Shown here one piece after another: positions 35,428-44,696 of a stretch of DNA of 64,000 bases; the stretch's first letter is position 1; each line of letters begins with the position of its first letter. Source of the DNA: an uncultured Christensenellaceae bacterium (GTDB taxonomy: Bacteria; Bacillota; Clostridia; Christensenellales; CAG-314); the NCBI GenBank assembly GCA_910586905.1, contig CAJUIV010000001.1:166450-230449 (forward strand), written 5' to 3'. Position numbers and translations under genes: made by a program. Below the pieces are notes generated by a model. It had not been told where the DNA came from and searched no databases. It was given only the letters and a program-made list of their open reading frames with translations.

Positions 35428-36150
35428 ATGGGCAAAATCGGCGTTATCAGCGACGTTCACGGTAATTTACAGGCTTTGGAAGCTATTCTCGGATTGTTTG
35501 CCAAAGAAAACTGCAACGAGATAATTCATACCGGCGATGCGGTGGATATCGGACCGAATTCGCGCGAGTGTTTGGAAAAACTGCTTTCTTTGCCTAACGT
35601 TACAATGCTTCTCGGAAATCACGACAGAGATTTTTTGTTAAACGAATTCGAAGCGCGTAAATTTTCGCACGTTCCTACCGAACATAAACGTCAAGTATTT
35701 GCAACAATGACCGACGAACTGCGCGCAGCCGTAAGCAGGTTTCCGTTATACGTTTTTCGCCGTTGCGGTTCGAGTAAAATTATGTTTACTCACTACGCGT
35801 TTAAAAACGAGCCTTTCGATATAAGAAAATTCCCGTTTTTACCTCTTGTCAATCCGTCTGTAGATTCGTTTGACGAAATGTTTGAAGGAGTAGAGTGCGA
35901 CGCGGTGTTTTTCGGACATAAGCATGAACCCTGCGACGTACAGGGTAAAAAACTGTACGTGGACGTAGGAAGCGTAGGATGCTATCCCGAACCGTTTGCC
36001 AGGGGCATAATAATAGAATACGACGAAACGTCTTGGAAATATACTCGCGTAACCGCGCCTTACGAAATGGAAAAGACACGCAAGCTGATGACCGACGAAA
36101 CGTCGTACGGAAAACAGCTGTACGATTTTTATTTTCTTTTAAAGAAATAG
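35428..36150 (+). CDS. Calcineurin-like metallophosphoesterase
   Basis: This 240-residue cytoplasmic phosphoesterase has the family blocks IGVISDVHGNLQALEA, HTGDAVDIGPN, LLGNHDRDFL, FTHYAF and FFGHKHEP. The layout is that of YfcE-like or Ser/Thr-phosphatase-like single-domain enzymes; the substrate is unknown. TAGGAG lies before the ATG. The DUF1846 gene follows after 19 bp in the same operon. Confidence 0.85.
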   Translation: MGKIGVISDVHGNLQALEAILGLFAKENCNEIIHTGDAVDIGPNSRECLEKLLSLPNVTMLLGNHDRDFLLNEFEARKFSHVPTEHKRQVFATMTDELRAAVSRFPLYVFRRCGSSKIMFTHYAFKNEPFDIRKFPFLPLVNPSVDSFDEMFEGVECDAVFFGHKHEPCDVQGKKLYVDVGSVGCYPEPFARGIIIEYDETSWKYTRVTAPYEMEKTRKLMTDETSYGKQLYDFYFLLKK

Positions 36151-36169
36151 CGCGCGTGTGGAGAACTGT

Positions 36170-37651
36170 ATGAAGAAAGCTTTTGATAACGAAAAATATT
36201 TGAAATTACAATCTCAAAAAATCGCCGAACGCGTGAGCGAATTCGGCGGAAAACTTTATTTGGAATTCGGCGGAAAACTTTTCGACGATTATCACGCTTC
36301 CCGCGTATTGCCGGGTTTCTTGCCGGACAGTAAGGTTACTATGCTTTCCACAATGAAAGACAAAGTAGAAATCGTGATAGTAATAAACGCCGTAGATATA
36401 GCGCAAAACAAATTGCGTTCGGATTTGGGCATTACTTACGACGAAGACGTTATGCGTCTTTACGATTTGCTGCAAACTCGGGGACTTTACGTGGGAAGTA
36501 TAGTCATTTCACAATTTACGGAGGATAATAATCCCGCTGTTAATTTTCAGCGAAAACTTGAAAGTTACGGAATAAAAGTGTACCGTCATTATTGGATAGA
36601 AGGTTATCCGTCTAACGTTTCGCACATTGCTTCCAAAGACGGTTTCGGCAAAAACGATTACGTAGAAACGACGCGTAATATAGTCGTAGTAACCGCGCCC
36701 GGACCGGGGAGCGGAAAAATGGCCACGTGTCTTTCGCAGATGTATCACGATTCCGTACGCGGTATTAAAAGCGGATACGCCAAATACGAAACGTTCCCTA
36801 TTTGGAATTTGCCGCTTACGCATCCCGTCAATATCGCTTACGAAGCCGCAACCGCCGATTTAAACGATATCAATATGATAGACCCTTGGCATTTGCAAGC
36901 GTACGGTAAATCCGCCGTGAACTACAATCGCGACGTAGAAGTCTTCCCCGTTTTAAACGCTATATTCGCCAGAGTATTGGGCGAATCGCCCTACAAATCT
37001 CCTACAGATATGGGAGTCAACATGGTAGGCTTTTGTATTTCGGACGACGAAGAGTGTACGAAAGCATGCAAACAGGAAATTATCCGACGTTATCTTTCGG
37101 CTAAAGTAGCGGTTCGCAAGGGGCAAGCTTCAAGTTCATTGGTCGATAAATTGCAAATTACAATGTCTAAGCTCGATTTGAAAGAGGAAGACCGAGAAGT
37201 TTTGATAAAAGCCCGCGGTTATGCCGAAAGCAAGCACACGATTTCGGCGGCGATGGAATTGCCCGACGGAAGAATAGTTTGCGGCAGAAGTTCGGACTTA
37301 TTAAGTCCCGCTTCGGCTACGCTTTTAAACGCTTTAAAGACGTTGGCGAATTTACCCGACGTAAATCTCATAGCCCCGTCTGCGCTCGAACCTATTCAAA
37401 AACTTAAAACTACAAGCTTGGGAGATATAACGTCCGATTTACGTTGCAACGAAGCGCTTATCGCTTTGTCCGTATCGGCGGCAGTAAATCCTATGGCAGC
37501 GCTTGCGTTGGAGAATTTGGATAAACTGCGCGGATGTCAAATGCATTTGACTGCGATACCGTCTCACTCCGACGCTAAAATTTTGCGAAGACTCGGCGTT
37601 CAGTATACGTGCGACGCAGCGTATTCTTGTAAGCGGATTTATTTTAACTGA
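36170..37651 (+). CDS. DUF1846 (UPF0371) protein
   Basis: This 493-residue protein matches the DUF1846 family along its length: a start with AFDNEKYLKLQSQKIAERV, then EFGGKLFDDYHASRVLPGF, VVVTAPGPGSGKMATCLSQM and NMVGFCISDDEE. The GPGSGK segment looks like a nucleotide-binding loop. Its biochemical role is not established to my knowledge. ATG at 36170 has GGAGA upstream, unlike the in-frame start 12 bp earlier. Confidence 0.9.
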   Translation: MKKAFDNEKYLKLQSQKIAERVSEFGGKLYLEFGGKLFDDYHASRVLPGFLPDSKVTMLSTMKDKVEIVIVINAVDIAQNKLRSDLGITYDEDVMRLYDLLQTRGLYVGSIVISQFTEDNNPAVNFQRKLESYGIKVYRHYWIEGYPSNVSHIASKDGFGKNDYVETTRNIVVVTAPGPGSGKMATCLSQMYHDSVRGIKSGYAKYETFPIWNLPLTHPVNIAYEAATADLNDINMIDPWHLQAYGKSAVNYNRDVEVFPVLNAIFARVLGESPYKSPTDMGVNMVGFCISDDEECTKACKQEIIRRYLSAKVAVRKGQASSSLVDKLQITMSKLDLKEEDREVLIKARGYAESKHTISAAMELPDGRIVCGRSSDLLSPASATLLNALKTLANLPDVNLIAPSALEPIQKLKTTSLGDITSDLRCNEALIALSVSAAVNPMAALALENLDKLRGCQMHLTAIPSHSDAKILRRLGVQYTCDAAYSCKRIYFN

Positions 37652-37691
37652 AATTATGTTTAGACTCGCAAAGGAATATTTGTTTAAAATA

Positions 37692-37735
37692 AAACGCGCC
37701 TCGTAAGAACTGGCTTACGTAGGCGCGTTTCTTAT
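37692..37735. terminator. Bidirectional terminator between convergent genes
   Basis: AAACGCGCCT and AGGCGCGTTT, with inner GTAAG/CTTAC, form a strong hairpin between the DUF1846 and PAP2-like genes. Confidence 0.85.
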
Positions 37736-37761
37736 GCTTTATACGTTTTAGTTTATTTGGA

Positions 37762-38352
37762 TTATGCTACGTGCGGTAAAACGCCGAATACAATAAACGA
37801 TAACGCCATAGAAACAACCGGAACCAACGCCCCCAGAGCCATTTCCGCGATACTGTGCCGTTTTATGTTGGTAGAAGCCCAAATAAGCGGTATGATCAGT
37901 ATTTCGGCAAATAATATCCAAACGTTTACGAAACATCCTAAAAACGCTATCGGTCCGCAAAGACCGCTTGCGTGTCCGCTGCATTTTATGCCGAAACATT
38001 TACCGTACAAAAAAATTGCGGTAGCCGATAACAGATAGGTTAAATAAAATATTTTAAGTTTATCCGTAGACGGAGTGAACCAAGCGACTAAGTTGCAAAT
38101 CAAATAACCCGCTACCGAGAATATAACGGCGAGTTTTCTTTGTCCTTCGCGTTTGTTTCGCCGCAGAGATTTTACTAACGGCTGCACGGCGTAAGCGAGC
38201 GACGGCAAAACCGTCAAGCAAACTATACCTACTATTAGTTCCCAGCTTGTGTTAAAAAATCCCTTTACAAACCATAGAGTCAGCAATGCCGCAAGCGCAA
38301 TAACAGGCGGCAAAGTAATTATTCTTATAATTTTAGATAACCCGTTTTTCAT
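37762..38352 (-). CDS. PAP2-like membrane protein
   Basis: This 196-residue protein has about six hydrophobic helices. CSGHASGLCG resembles the PSGH block of lipid phosphatases, and ASTNIKRHSIAEMALGALV resembles the final Ser-Arg-x5-His-x3-Asp block with changes (Glu for Asp). The first KxxxxxxRP block is not clear. It may be a divergent phosphatase or a non-catalytic relative. Its ATG follows the degV stop after 1 bp without a ribosome site, so translation is probably coupled. Confidence 0.65.
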   Translation of the reverse strand: MKNGLSKIIRIITLPPVIALAALLTLWFVKGFFNTSWELIVGIVCLTVLPSLAYAVQPLVKSLRRNKREGQRKLAVIFSVAGYLICNLVAWFTPSTDKLKIFYLTYLLSATAIFLYGKCFGIKCSGHASGLCGPIAFLGCFVNVWILFAEILIIPLIWASTNIKRHSIAEMALGALVPVVSMALSFIVFGVLPHVA

Positions 38353-38353
38353 A

Positions 38354-39226
38354 TTAAGCGGCGCGTTCGTCGCCCATAAAGTATACGGCTACGGTTCCTT
38401 GTCCGCAGTGAGAACCGATAATAGGTCCTATTTCAAATAGTTGAACGTCGGCTTTGGGGTATTCTTCTTGAAGTTTTTTCAAAACTATTTGCGCCGTATC
38501 TATACAGTCGGAATGGGCTATCCACAGTTTTCCGTCGTAGTCCTTGCCGTTTTGAATATGCTCCGCAGTTTCTTCGAGCGTTTTGTTTATCGCTTTCGTA
38601 ACGCTCATAACTTTCGAATACGCAATGATTTTTCCCTCTTTGTTTAAACGTAAAATTGGACAAATTTTAAACAGATTGCCTATAAGCATTGCCGGACCGG
38701 ATACGCGTCCGCTTCTGCGGTAGTACGTTAAAGTGGTGGAAAAAAACTGATGCTGAACTTTTGTTCTGTTTGCGCGCGCCCAGTCGTAAATTATGTCGAA
38801 AGATTTTCCTTCGTCGCGCATATCCGCCAAAATGTCGACAAATATACCGTATCCCAAACATCCGCTTGTGGAATCGATAACTACGATTCGCCTTTTGGGA
38901 AATTCTTTTTTTAGCTTTTCCGCCGCGGAATACGCGTTGTATACGGATTGCGACAAACCAGAATCGAACGCTACGTGTAGCAAATCTCCTTTTTGAAGCT
39001 GCTCTCTGAAAAAGTTGACGTAGCGCTCCTCGCATATAAGAGAAGTTTGAGGACGTTTTCCGTCCGATAGAAATTTGTAAAATTGTTTTCTTCCGTCAAA
39101 TTTTCCCATATCGTCAACGTATTCTACTCCGTCTACGGAATAGGTATACGGAATGGCGGAAATATTGCGTTCTTCAAGATAGGAAAGAGGCAAATCCGCC
39201 GTCGATTCGCACGTTAAAATAAACAT
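38354..39226 (-). CDS. DegV-family fatty-acid-binding protein
   Basis: This 290-residue protein has the DegV features: an early TCESTADLPLSYLEERNIS with the lipid-contacting Ser/Thr, DGKRPQTSL, HVAFDSGLSQSVYNA and VIDSTSGCLGYG. Related proteins bind fatty acids for phospholipid synthesis through FakA; no fakA is present here. AGGAGA lies before the start. Confidence 0.9.
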   Translation of the reverse strand: MFILTCESTADLPLSYLEERNISAIPYTYSVDGVEYVDDMGKFDGRKQFYKFLSDGKRPQTSLICEERYVNFFREQLQKGDLLHVAFDSGLSQSVYNAYSAAEKLKKEFPKRRIVVIDSTSGCLGYGIFVDILADMRDEGKSFDIIYDWARANRTKVQHQFFSTTLTYYRRSGRVSGPAMLIGNLFKICPILRLNKEGKIIAYSKVMSVTKAINKTLEETAEHIQNGKDYDGKLWIAHSDCIDTAQIVLKKLQEEYPKADVQLFEIGPIIGSHCGQGTVAVYFMGDERAA

Positions 39227-39377
39227 TTTGTAATCTCCTTTCTAAAACGGTGTTAAACCGATTTCATCGTTTCGGCTTTGACGTTTTTATTATAGACCGG
39301 ATTTGAAAAAAAGTATCCCTACTGTCGAATGCGCCGAGTCTACGACTGAAAACATCAAAAATAGAGCAAAAAAGTCA

Positions 39378-39396
39378 ACTCTACTGAGAGTAGAGT
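39378..39396. promoter_or_regulatory. Palindrome, possible operator
   Basis: ACTCTACT and AGTAGAGT form perfect 8-bp arms with a GAG spacer, 23 bp before the -35 box of the Xre gene. It may be the regulator's own site; on the reverse strand it is followed by TGACTTTTTT and could also act as a terminator. Confidence 0.5.
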
Positions 39397-39418
39397 CGTT
39401 GAAAACGGCGTTTTTTAG

Positions 39419-39447
39419 TTGCAAAATACGTTGCATAATGTTAAAAT
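39419..39447 (+). promoter_or_regulatory. Promoter of a leaderless Xre gene
   Basis: TTGCAA at 39419-39424 and TAAAAT at 39442-39447 are 17 bp apart. The -10 box ends 6 nt before the ATG. Confidence 0.65.
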
Positions 39448-39453
39448 AACGCT

Positions 39454-40080
39454 ATGGAAGAACTGAAAGACGTTATAGCCGCAAATTTAGCGGCGTATCG
39501 TAAGCAATCGGGCTTTACTCAGCAGGAAATAGCCGATAAGATAAATTATTCGGATAAAGCGGTTAGCAAATGGGAACGCGGAGACGGTATCCCTGACGTT
39601 ACCGTGCTGAAAACGCTTGCGGACGTGTACGGGATAACCGTTAACGATTTTTTGGTTGTGCATATAGAAAAACAGCCGAAATTACCGGCAAAAAACCGCA
39701 AGGCAAAGCATTGGCTTGTTTCGCTGTTATCTTTTGGCTTGGTTTGGTTTGTGGCGACGATAGTTATGGTTATAGGGTTGCTTATTCGTCCCGACCTGCC
39801 AATAGCGGAATACGCTTATATCGTCGCTTTACCTGCGTCAATGATAGTTGCCGTGGTATTTTGCTGTATTTGGGGCCGGCTATGGATGAAAGCGCTTTCG
39901 GTGTCCGCGCTGGTGTGGTCGTTTTGCGTTATGATTGACGTCGTACTGTCGGGATTATCTGGAATTTCGCTTACCAATTCCTGGCTGATATATGTTGTGG
40001 GCGCCGCGCTTCAGCTGCTTGTAATACTTTGGTATTTACTTAGATTTTTTATGAAGCGAAGTAAAAATTCCGCAAAGTAG
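39454..40080 (+). CDS. Xre-type regulator with membrane domain
   Basis: This 208-residue protein has an N-terminal helix-turn-helix (about 8-65, QSGFTQQEIADKINYSDKAV, SKWERGDGIPD) and then four hydrophobic helices from about residue 85. Such one-component membrane regulators may respond to membrane or envelope state. It has no Shine-Dalgarno site and appears leaderless. A palindrome lies just upstream of its promoter. Confidence 0.85.
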   Translation: MEELKDVIAANLAAYRKQSGFTQQEIADKINYSDKAVSKWERGDGIPDVTVLKTLADVYGITVNDFLVVHIEKQPKLPAKNRKAKHWLVSLLSFGLVWFVATIVMVIGLLIRPDLPIAEYAYIVALPASMIVAVVFCCIWGRLWMKALSVSALVWSFCVMIDVVLSGLSGISLTNSWLIYVVGAALQLLVILWYLLRFFMKRSKNSAK

Positions 40081-40160
40081 ATTTTATCGTATCGTAAAAT
40101 ATTGACGTGTGTTTCAATAAAATGCCGTTAAAACCGGTTGGTCGCTTAGTAAAAAAATTT

Positions 40161-40186
40161 AACGTCGGATATCCGGCGTTTTTTTG
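40161..40186 (+). terminator. Intrinsic terminator after the Xre gene
   Basis: AACGTCGG and CCGGCGTT pair (one G-U) around ATAT, followed by T5. Confidence 0.8.
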
Positions 40187-40295
40187 TTTAATTTCATACC
40201 GTTTTTAGAATGTCTGATTTTTTCCGATTATTATTCGTATAAAACATATTTGGGAATTTATAAATATAAACTAATATTTAAAACGGGCTAAAAAC

Positions 40296-40325
40296 TTGAC
40301 ATTTGCTTGCGGGGGGGGGTATCAT
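40296..40325 (+). promoter_or_regulatory. Promoter with a G9 tract in its spacer
   Basis: A perfect TTGACA at 40296-40301 and TATCAT at 40320-40325 are 18 bp apart. Nine consecutive G (40311-40319) fill half of the spacer, next to the -10 box. Slippage in the tract would alter promoter spacing. Confidence 0.6.
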
Positions 40326-40356
40326 ATTCTTATGAAATCTTATGGAGGAAACTTTA

Positions 40357-40965
40357 ATGTACGTATCTTGTAAAGAACTGAGAAAGCGCGCTTGGAACAG
40401 ATTATCGCAGGGTTGTTACGCTACGTCTTTGGGAGTATCGTTCTTGGGCGGTTTGATAAACGGCGCGGCAGGCATTTTTACTTACGGTTCTATCCAGTAC
40501 GGCGCAAGTAAATTCTATATAGAACAACAGCGCGGCAAAAAATCCGAACTGGAAACTTTGTTTTCCGGTTTCAATTTGTACGGTCGTACTTTAGTAACGG
40601 GATTGCTGCAATCTTTGTTCACGTTTTTGTGGTCGCTGCTGTTCGTTATTCCGGGAATTATCAAATCGTTTGCTTACAGCGTAACGCCTTACGTAATGGT
40701 GGATTTTGACCTCAGCGGCGAAGAAGCGATAACCAAAAGCCGCGAACTGATGAACGGATACAAATGGAAGTTGTTTTGCTTGAAACTGTCGTTTATCGGA
40801 TGGATAATTTTGAGCGGATTCACTTTCGGAATAGGAAGCATTTTCCTCGCTCCTTATATGGACGCGACGTTTGCGGAGTTTTACGCCGAACTGCTAAACT
40901 GCCACGGTATCGTTATAAGCGACGGCGCGCAGGACGCAGAGATTACTTCTGAGCAAGCGTTTTAA
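40357..40965 (+). CDS. DUF975 membrane protein
   Basis: This 202-residue integral membrane protein matches DUF975: SCKELRKRAWNRL at the start, then four to five helices with LFVIPGIIKSFAYSVTPYVM and the characteristic GEEAITKSRELMNGYKWKLF. The role of the family is unknown. ATG at 40357 is preferred because the GGAGG ribosome site (40344-40348) lies within the five extra codons that an ATG at 40342 would add. A terminator shared with pyk follows. Confidence 0.85.
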   Translation: MYVSCKELRKRAWNRLSQGCYATSLGVSFLGGLINGAAGIFTYGSIQYGASKFYIEQQRGKKSELETLFSGFNLYGRTLVTGLLQSLFTFLWSLLFVIPGIIKSFAYSVTPYVMVDFDLSGEEAITKSRELMNGYKWKLFCLKLSFIGWIILSGFTFGIGSIFLAPYMDATFAEFYAELLNCHGIVISDGAQDAEITSEQAF

Positions 40966-40989
40966 TTTAAGTTAAATATAGTTAATAAA

Positions 40990-41034
40990 GAAAACGACTT
41001 TGAATATTCAAAGTCGTTTTCTTTATTAAATCAC
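40990..41034. terminator. Bidirectional terminator between DUF975 and pyk genes
   Basis: AAAGAAAACGACTTTGAATA pairs perfectly with its complement, giving T and A runs on both sides of a long hairpin. Confidence 0.9.
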
Positions 41035-41040
41035 GTTTTT

Positions 41041-42465
41041 TTATTCTTCAGCGAGCTTGCCAACCTTTATAAGGTTGGTGCCGGCTTTTTTTCCGAGAGG
41101 TACGCCTGCGGTAATAACTATGTTGTCGCCCTCTTTTGCAAGTCCCAATTTTTTTACCGTTTCTTCGGCGTTTATAAACATATCGTCCGTGTTGTCAAAC
41201 GTTTGGCATATTGTGGGAATAACTCCCCAACTGGGCGAAAGCTGATGGTAAACTCTGTCGCTGTTAGTCATAGCAACGATAGGCGCTTCCGGGCGGAAGC
41301 GCGAAACCATCCTCGCGGAAATTCCGCTTGCGGTATAAACTACTATCGCTTTGGCGTTTATATCGAAAGCCGTGTTTACCGTCGCGTGCGATATCGCGTC
41401 AGTGTTGTTCATAAGGTTAAAAGGAGAATGCGAGTACATATTTTTGTAGTCGATGTTGCGTTCGGCTTCTTCTGCGATACGCGCCATGGTTGCGATAGTG
41501 TTGGGCGGGTTTATTCCGACCGCGCTTTCTGCGGATAGCATCACGCAGCTGGAACCGTCGTAAACTGCGTTTGCGACGTCGACTATTTCGGCTCTTGTCG
41601 GGCGCAGTTTCGTTATCATACTTTCCAGCATTTCGGTTGCCGTAATAACGAATTTTCCCTGCATGCGGCTTTTCGTTATAAGCATTTTTTGTATGGCCGG
41701 CAGTTTTTCGTAAGGCAGTTCTACGCCTAAATCTCCGCGCGCTACCATTATTCCGTCGGATTCTTTTATTATTTCCTCTATGTTGTCAACGCCGCTTTGG
41801 CTTTCTATTTTACTTACGATGCACGCGTCTTTCGCTCCGTGCGAAAGCAGATAGTCGCGTATATCTTTTACGCTCTGTCCGTCTTGAACGAAACTCGCGG
41901 CGTACATTTCCGCCCCGTTTTTGATACCGAAATCCAAGTCGCGTTTGTCCTGCTCGGACAGAAACGGCATATTAAGTTTTACGTTAGGCACAAAAAGACC
42001 TTTGCGGTCGGAGAGCGTTCCCGCATTTTGAGCTTCGGCGCTTATAACGCCGTTTTTGCTTATGGAAAGCACTTTGAATACCAGCAAACCGTCGTTAAGC
42101 AAAATTCTGTCGTCGGGTTTGATGTCTTTGTATAATTCTTTGTAAGTAATGCTGACGCGCGTTTCGTCTCCGATGACGTCCTCGTTTACGAAATCGAACT
42201 TCATCCCTTCGGTAACGTCGATTTTTCCGTTTTTAAAAGTTCCTATACGTATTTCGGGACCTTTGGTATCAATCATAATTGGAATAGGCGCGCCCAAACT
42301 TCTGCGTACCTTTTTTACGTTATCGATTTTTATCTGATGTTCCTCGTACAAACCGTGGCTCATATTTATACGCGCTACGTTCATTCCCGCTAAAGCCATT
42401 TTCTTTATTTGGTCGTAGGTTCCGCTGGCGGGACCGAGAGTACAAATGATTTTGGTCTTTCTCAT
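41041..42465 (-). CDS. pyk: Pyruvate kinase
   Basis: This 474-residue enzyme makes pyruvate and ATP from phosphoenolpyruvate and ADP. It starts KTKIICTLGPASGTYDQIKK and has NMSHG, MIDTKGPEIRIG, VSKIESQSGVDN, MVARGDLGVELP and FVITATEMLESM, all typical. Length is normal and there is no extra C-terminal PEP-utilising domain. CGGAGG precedes the ATG. Confidence 0.96.
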   Translation of the reverse strand: MRKTKIICTLGPASGTYDQIKKMALAGMNVARINMSHGLYEEHQIKIDNVKKVRRSLGAPIPIMIDTKGPEIRIGTFKNGKIDVTEGMKFDFVNEDVIGDETRVSITYKELYKDIKPDDRILLNDGLLVFKVLSISKNGVISAEAQNAGTLSDRKGLFVPNVKLNMPFLSEQDKRDLDFGIKNGAEMYAASFVQDGQSVKDIRDYLLSHGAKDACIVSKIESQSGVDNIEEIIKESDGIMVARGDLGVELPYEKLPAIQKMLITKSRMQGKFVITATEMLESMITKLRPTRAEIVDVANAVYDGSSCVMLSAESAVGINPPNTIATMARIAEEAERNIDYKNMYSHSPFNLMNNTDAISHATVNTAFDINAKAIVVYTASGISARMVSRFRPEAPIVAMTNSDRVYHQLSPSWGVIPTICQTFDNTDDMFINAEETVKKLGLAKEGDNIVITAGVPLGKKAGTNLIKVGKLAEE

Positions 42466-42883
42466 TTTTTGCCTCCGTATTGCAATTTGCGGTTTCGCTC
42501 CGATTTTATACTATGCGTAAATCAACTTTTTCACCACGCAAAGCCTTTATGTCGAAAAAACAACCATATTTCGCAGTATATAAATTATAAACCATTTTGC
42601 AATAAAAGTAAATAACCTTTCTTAAAAGTTTTTACTCAAAGTATAGCGCGGAAACGGATTTGACCGCGTAGTATTCTGCATATTGCAAAATCGTACCGCG
42701 CTTATGTCGGTTAAACGTAAATGCGGAGTTTAGTTTGGAAGTTCTGCATCTGAAAATTTAACCGACCGTACGGTTAGGGAATTTGCGGCGGAGGTTATTT
42801 TATACCAGTATACGATTGTTGACAAATTCGTTAAAAGATACAATAATATAAAAGTAGACTTTAACAAGGAGTTAAAAGAGCAA
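42466..42883. other. Divergent promoter region of pyk and psuG
   Basis: Reverse-strand promoter: TTGCAA (42602-42597) and TATACT (42580-42575), 16 bp apart. Forward promoter: TTGACA (42819-42824) and AATAAT (42842-42847), 17 bp apart. Nothing else is evident. Confidence 0.55.
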
Positions 42884-43819
42884 ATGTCGCAAGTATTTAA
42901 AATATCCGAACAGGTGGCGGAGGCTTTAAAAGACGGGAAACCCGTTGTGGCGTTGGAATCGACGATAATATCCCACGGTATGCCGTATCCGCAAAACGTC
43001 GAAACGGCAAACGCCGTCGAACGTATAGTAAAAGAAAACGGCTGTGTGCCGGCAACGGTCGCGGTTATAAACGGCGTGCTTACGGTGGGGTGCGATAGCG
43101 GCGAAATAGAACTGCTAGGTAAGCTCGGAACGTCCGTCGCCAAAGTTTCGCGCAGAGATTTGCCCGTGATTGTTGCGAAAAAACAGAACGGAGCAACTAC
43201 CGTTGCCGGAACTATGTACGCGTGTACTCTTGCCGGTATCGACGTATTTGCAACAGGCGGAATAGGCGGCGCGCATCGCAACGCCGATAAAACGATGGAT
43301 ATTTCCGCCGACTTGGACGAACTTCGGCAATCGAACGTAGCGGTAGTGTGCGCCGGAGTAAAATCGATATTGGATATAGGACTTACTTTGGAGTGTTTGG
43401 AAACTCGCGGCGTTCCCGTAATCGGGTATCAAACGGAGGATATGCCGGCGTTTTATACTCAAAAAAGCGGTTTTAAAACGGATTACCGTTTGGATTCTCC
43501 CTTGGAAATCGCTTCCGTTTACGAAGCAAAACGCGGTTTGGGTTTAAACGGCGGTATGCTTGTTGTTAATCCTATTCCTTCGCAGTACTCTATGGACGAA
43601 GAGTATATCGAAGAAAAAATCGGCAAAGCTCTTTCCGAAGCGGATAACTTAGGTATAACGGGGAAAAATATAACGCCGTTTCTGCTTGATAAAATTCAAA
43701 AGTTAACCGGCGGAAACAGTTTGAAAGCCAATATTCAGCTTGTGTATAACAATGTAAGATTGGCTTGCGAGATTTCAAAATCGTTGGCGGAAATCCGCCG
43801 AAAAGGCGGCGTAAAATGA
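42884..43819 (+). CDS. psuG: Pseudouridine-5'-phosphate glycosidase
   Basis: This 311-residue enzyme splits pseudouridine 5'-phosphate into uracil and ribose 5-phosphate. Family motifs are PVVALESTIISHGMPYPQNV, VPATVAVINGVLTVG, GATTVAGTMYAC, FATGGIGGAHR and GLNGGMLVVNPIP. No psuK kinase lies next to it. AAGGAG precedes the start. Its 3' end overlaps the next gene in ATGA. Confidence 0.95.
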   Translation: MSQVFKISEQVAEALKDGKPVVALESTIISHGMPYPQNVETANAVERIVKENGCVPATVAVINGVLTVGCDSGEIELLGKLGTSVAKVSRRDLPVIVAKKQNGATTVAGTMYACTLAGIDVFATGGIGGAHRNADKTMDISADLDELRQSNVAVVCAGVKSILDIGLTLECLETRGVPVIGYQTEDMPAFYTQKSGFKTDYRLDSPLEIASVYEAKRGLGLNGGMLVVNPIPSQYSMDEEYIEEKIGKALSEADNLGITGKNITPFLLDKIQKLTGGNSLKANIQLVYNNVRLACEISKSLAEIRRKGGVK

Positions 43820-44502
43820 AAATCGGCGGATTGATGAATTTGACTCTGCTTGATTATCCCGATAAAGTTGCGTGTACGGTATTTACCGTAGGATGTAACT
43901 TTCGCTGTCCGTTTTGTCATAATAATTCGTTGGTTTTGGGAAACGGCGGGCGCCGGCTTGCCGTTAACGAAGTACTTGGATTTTTGGAAAAACGCAAAAA
44001 CGTTTTGGACGGCGTGTGTTTGACGGGCGGCGAACCGCTTATTCAGCAGGGAGTAGAGGAGTTTTTATTAGACGTGAAACGTTTGGGATATTCCGTCAAA
44101 TTGGATACTAACGGAGCGTTTCCCGACAGACTTCGGGAACTTGCGGAAAAAGGGCTTGTCGATTACGTCGCCATGGACGTTAAAAACAGTAAAGAACGTT
44201 ACGAGGAAACCGTCGGCTGTAAAACGGATATTCAAGCGATATGCCGTTCCGTAGAGTTTTTAAAAAGCGGAAAAGTCGAATACGAATTCCGCACTACGGT
44301 TACTGGCAATCACCACGATGAAATCAGTATCGGCAATATGTCGCGCTGGCTTGCGGGCGCAAGCAAATTGTATTTGCAAAAATTTGTAAACAGCGGCGAT
44401 TTGATAGACCCAAATACGGTAGGCTGCTCGGACGAAACGATGCGGCGTTATCTTGAAATTGCAAAAAAGTATTTGCCTAACGCCGAGCTGCGCGGAATTT
44501 AA
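43816..44502 (+). CDS. Radical SAM activating enzyme, NrdG2-like
   Basis: This 228-residue protein has the cluster motif CNFRCPFC near residue 28, then GVCLTGGEPLIQ and KLDTNGAFPDRL. Start GGLMNLTLLDYPDKVACTVF is characteristic of the anaerobic ribonucleotide reductase activator subgroup that lies apart from nrdD. No reductase is in the window. ATG at 43816 is coupled to the psuG stop. Confidence 0.85.
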   Translation: MKIGGLMNLTLLDYPDKVACTVFTVGCNFRCPFCHNNSLVLGNGGRRLAVNEVLGFLEKRKNVLDGVCLTGGEPLIQQGVEEFLLDVKRLGYSVKLDTNGAFPDRLRELAEKGLVDYVAMDVKNSKERYEETVGCKTDIQAICRSVEFLKSGKVEYEFRTTVTGNHHDEISIGNMSRWLAGASKLYLQKFVNSGDLIDPNTVGCSDETMRRYLEIAKKYLPNAELRGI

Positions 44503-44637
44503 AACTTTATCAAATTCTGATTCGAACCTTATATTTCCGTCTTTTATACAAAAGTATATTCAAGTGTATTTTATAACGGACAATTTAAATTCGGTCGAAT
44601 ACGATTTGAAATACAATTTTTTCTTTGACGTAAAAAA

Positions 44638-44684
44638 AATGCGCCTCCAAAATCGTCCGGCTTTGGGGTGCATTTTATTGTAGT
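44638..44684. terminator. Terminator between convergent genes
   Basis: AATGCGCCTCCAAA and TTTGGGGTGCATT pair with a small bulge and are followed by TTATTG. Confidence 0.6.
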
Positions 44685-44696
44685 TTTATTTCACGT

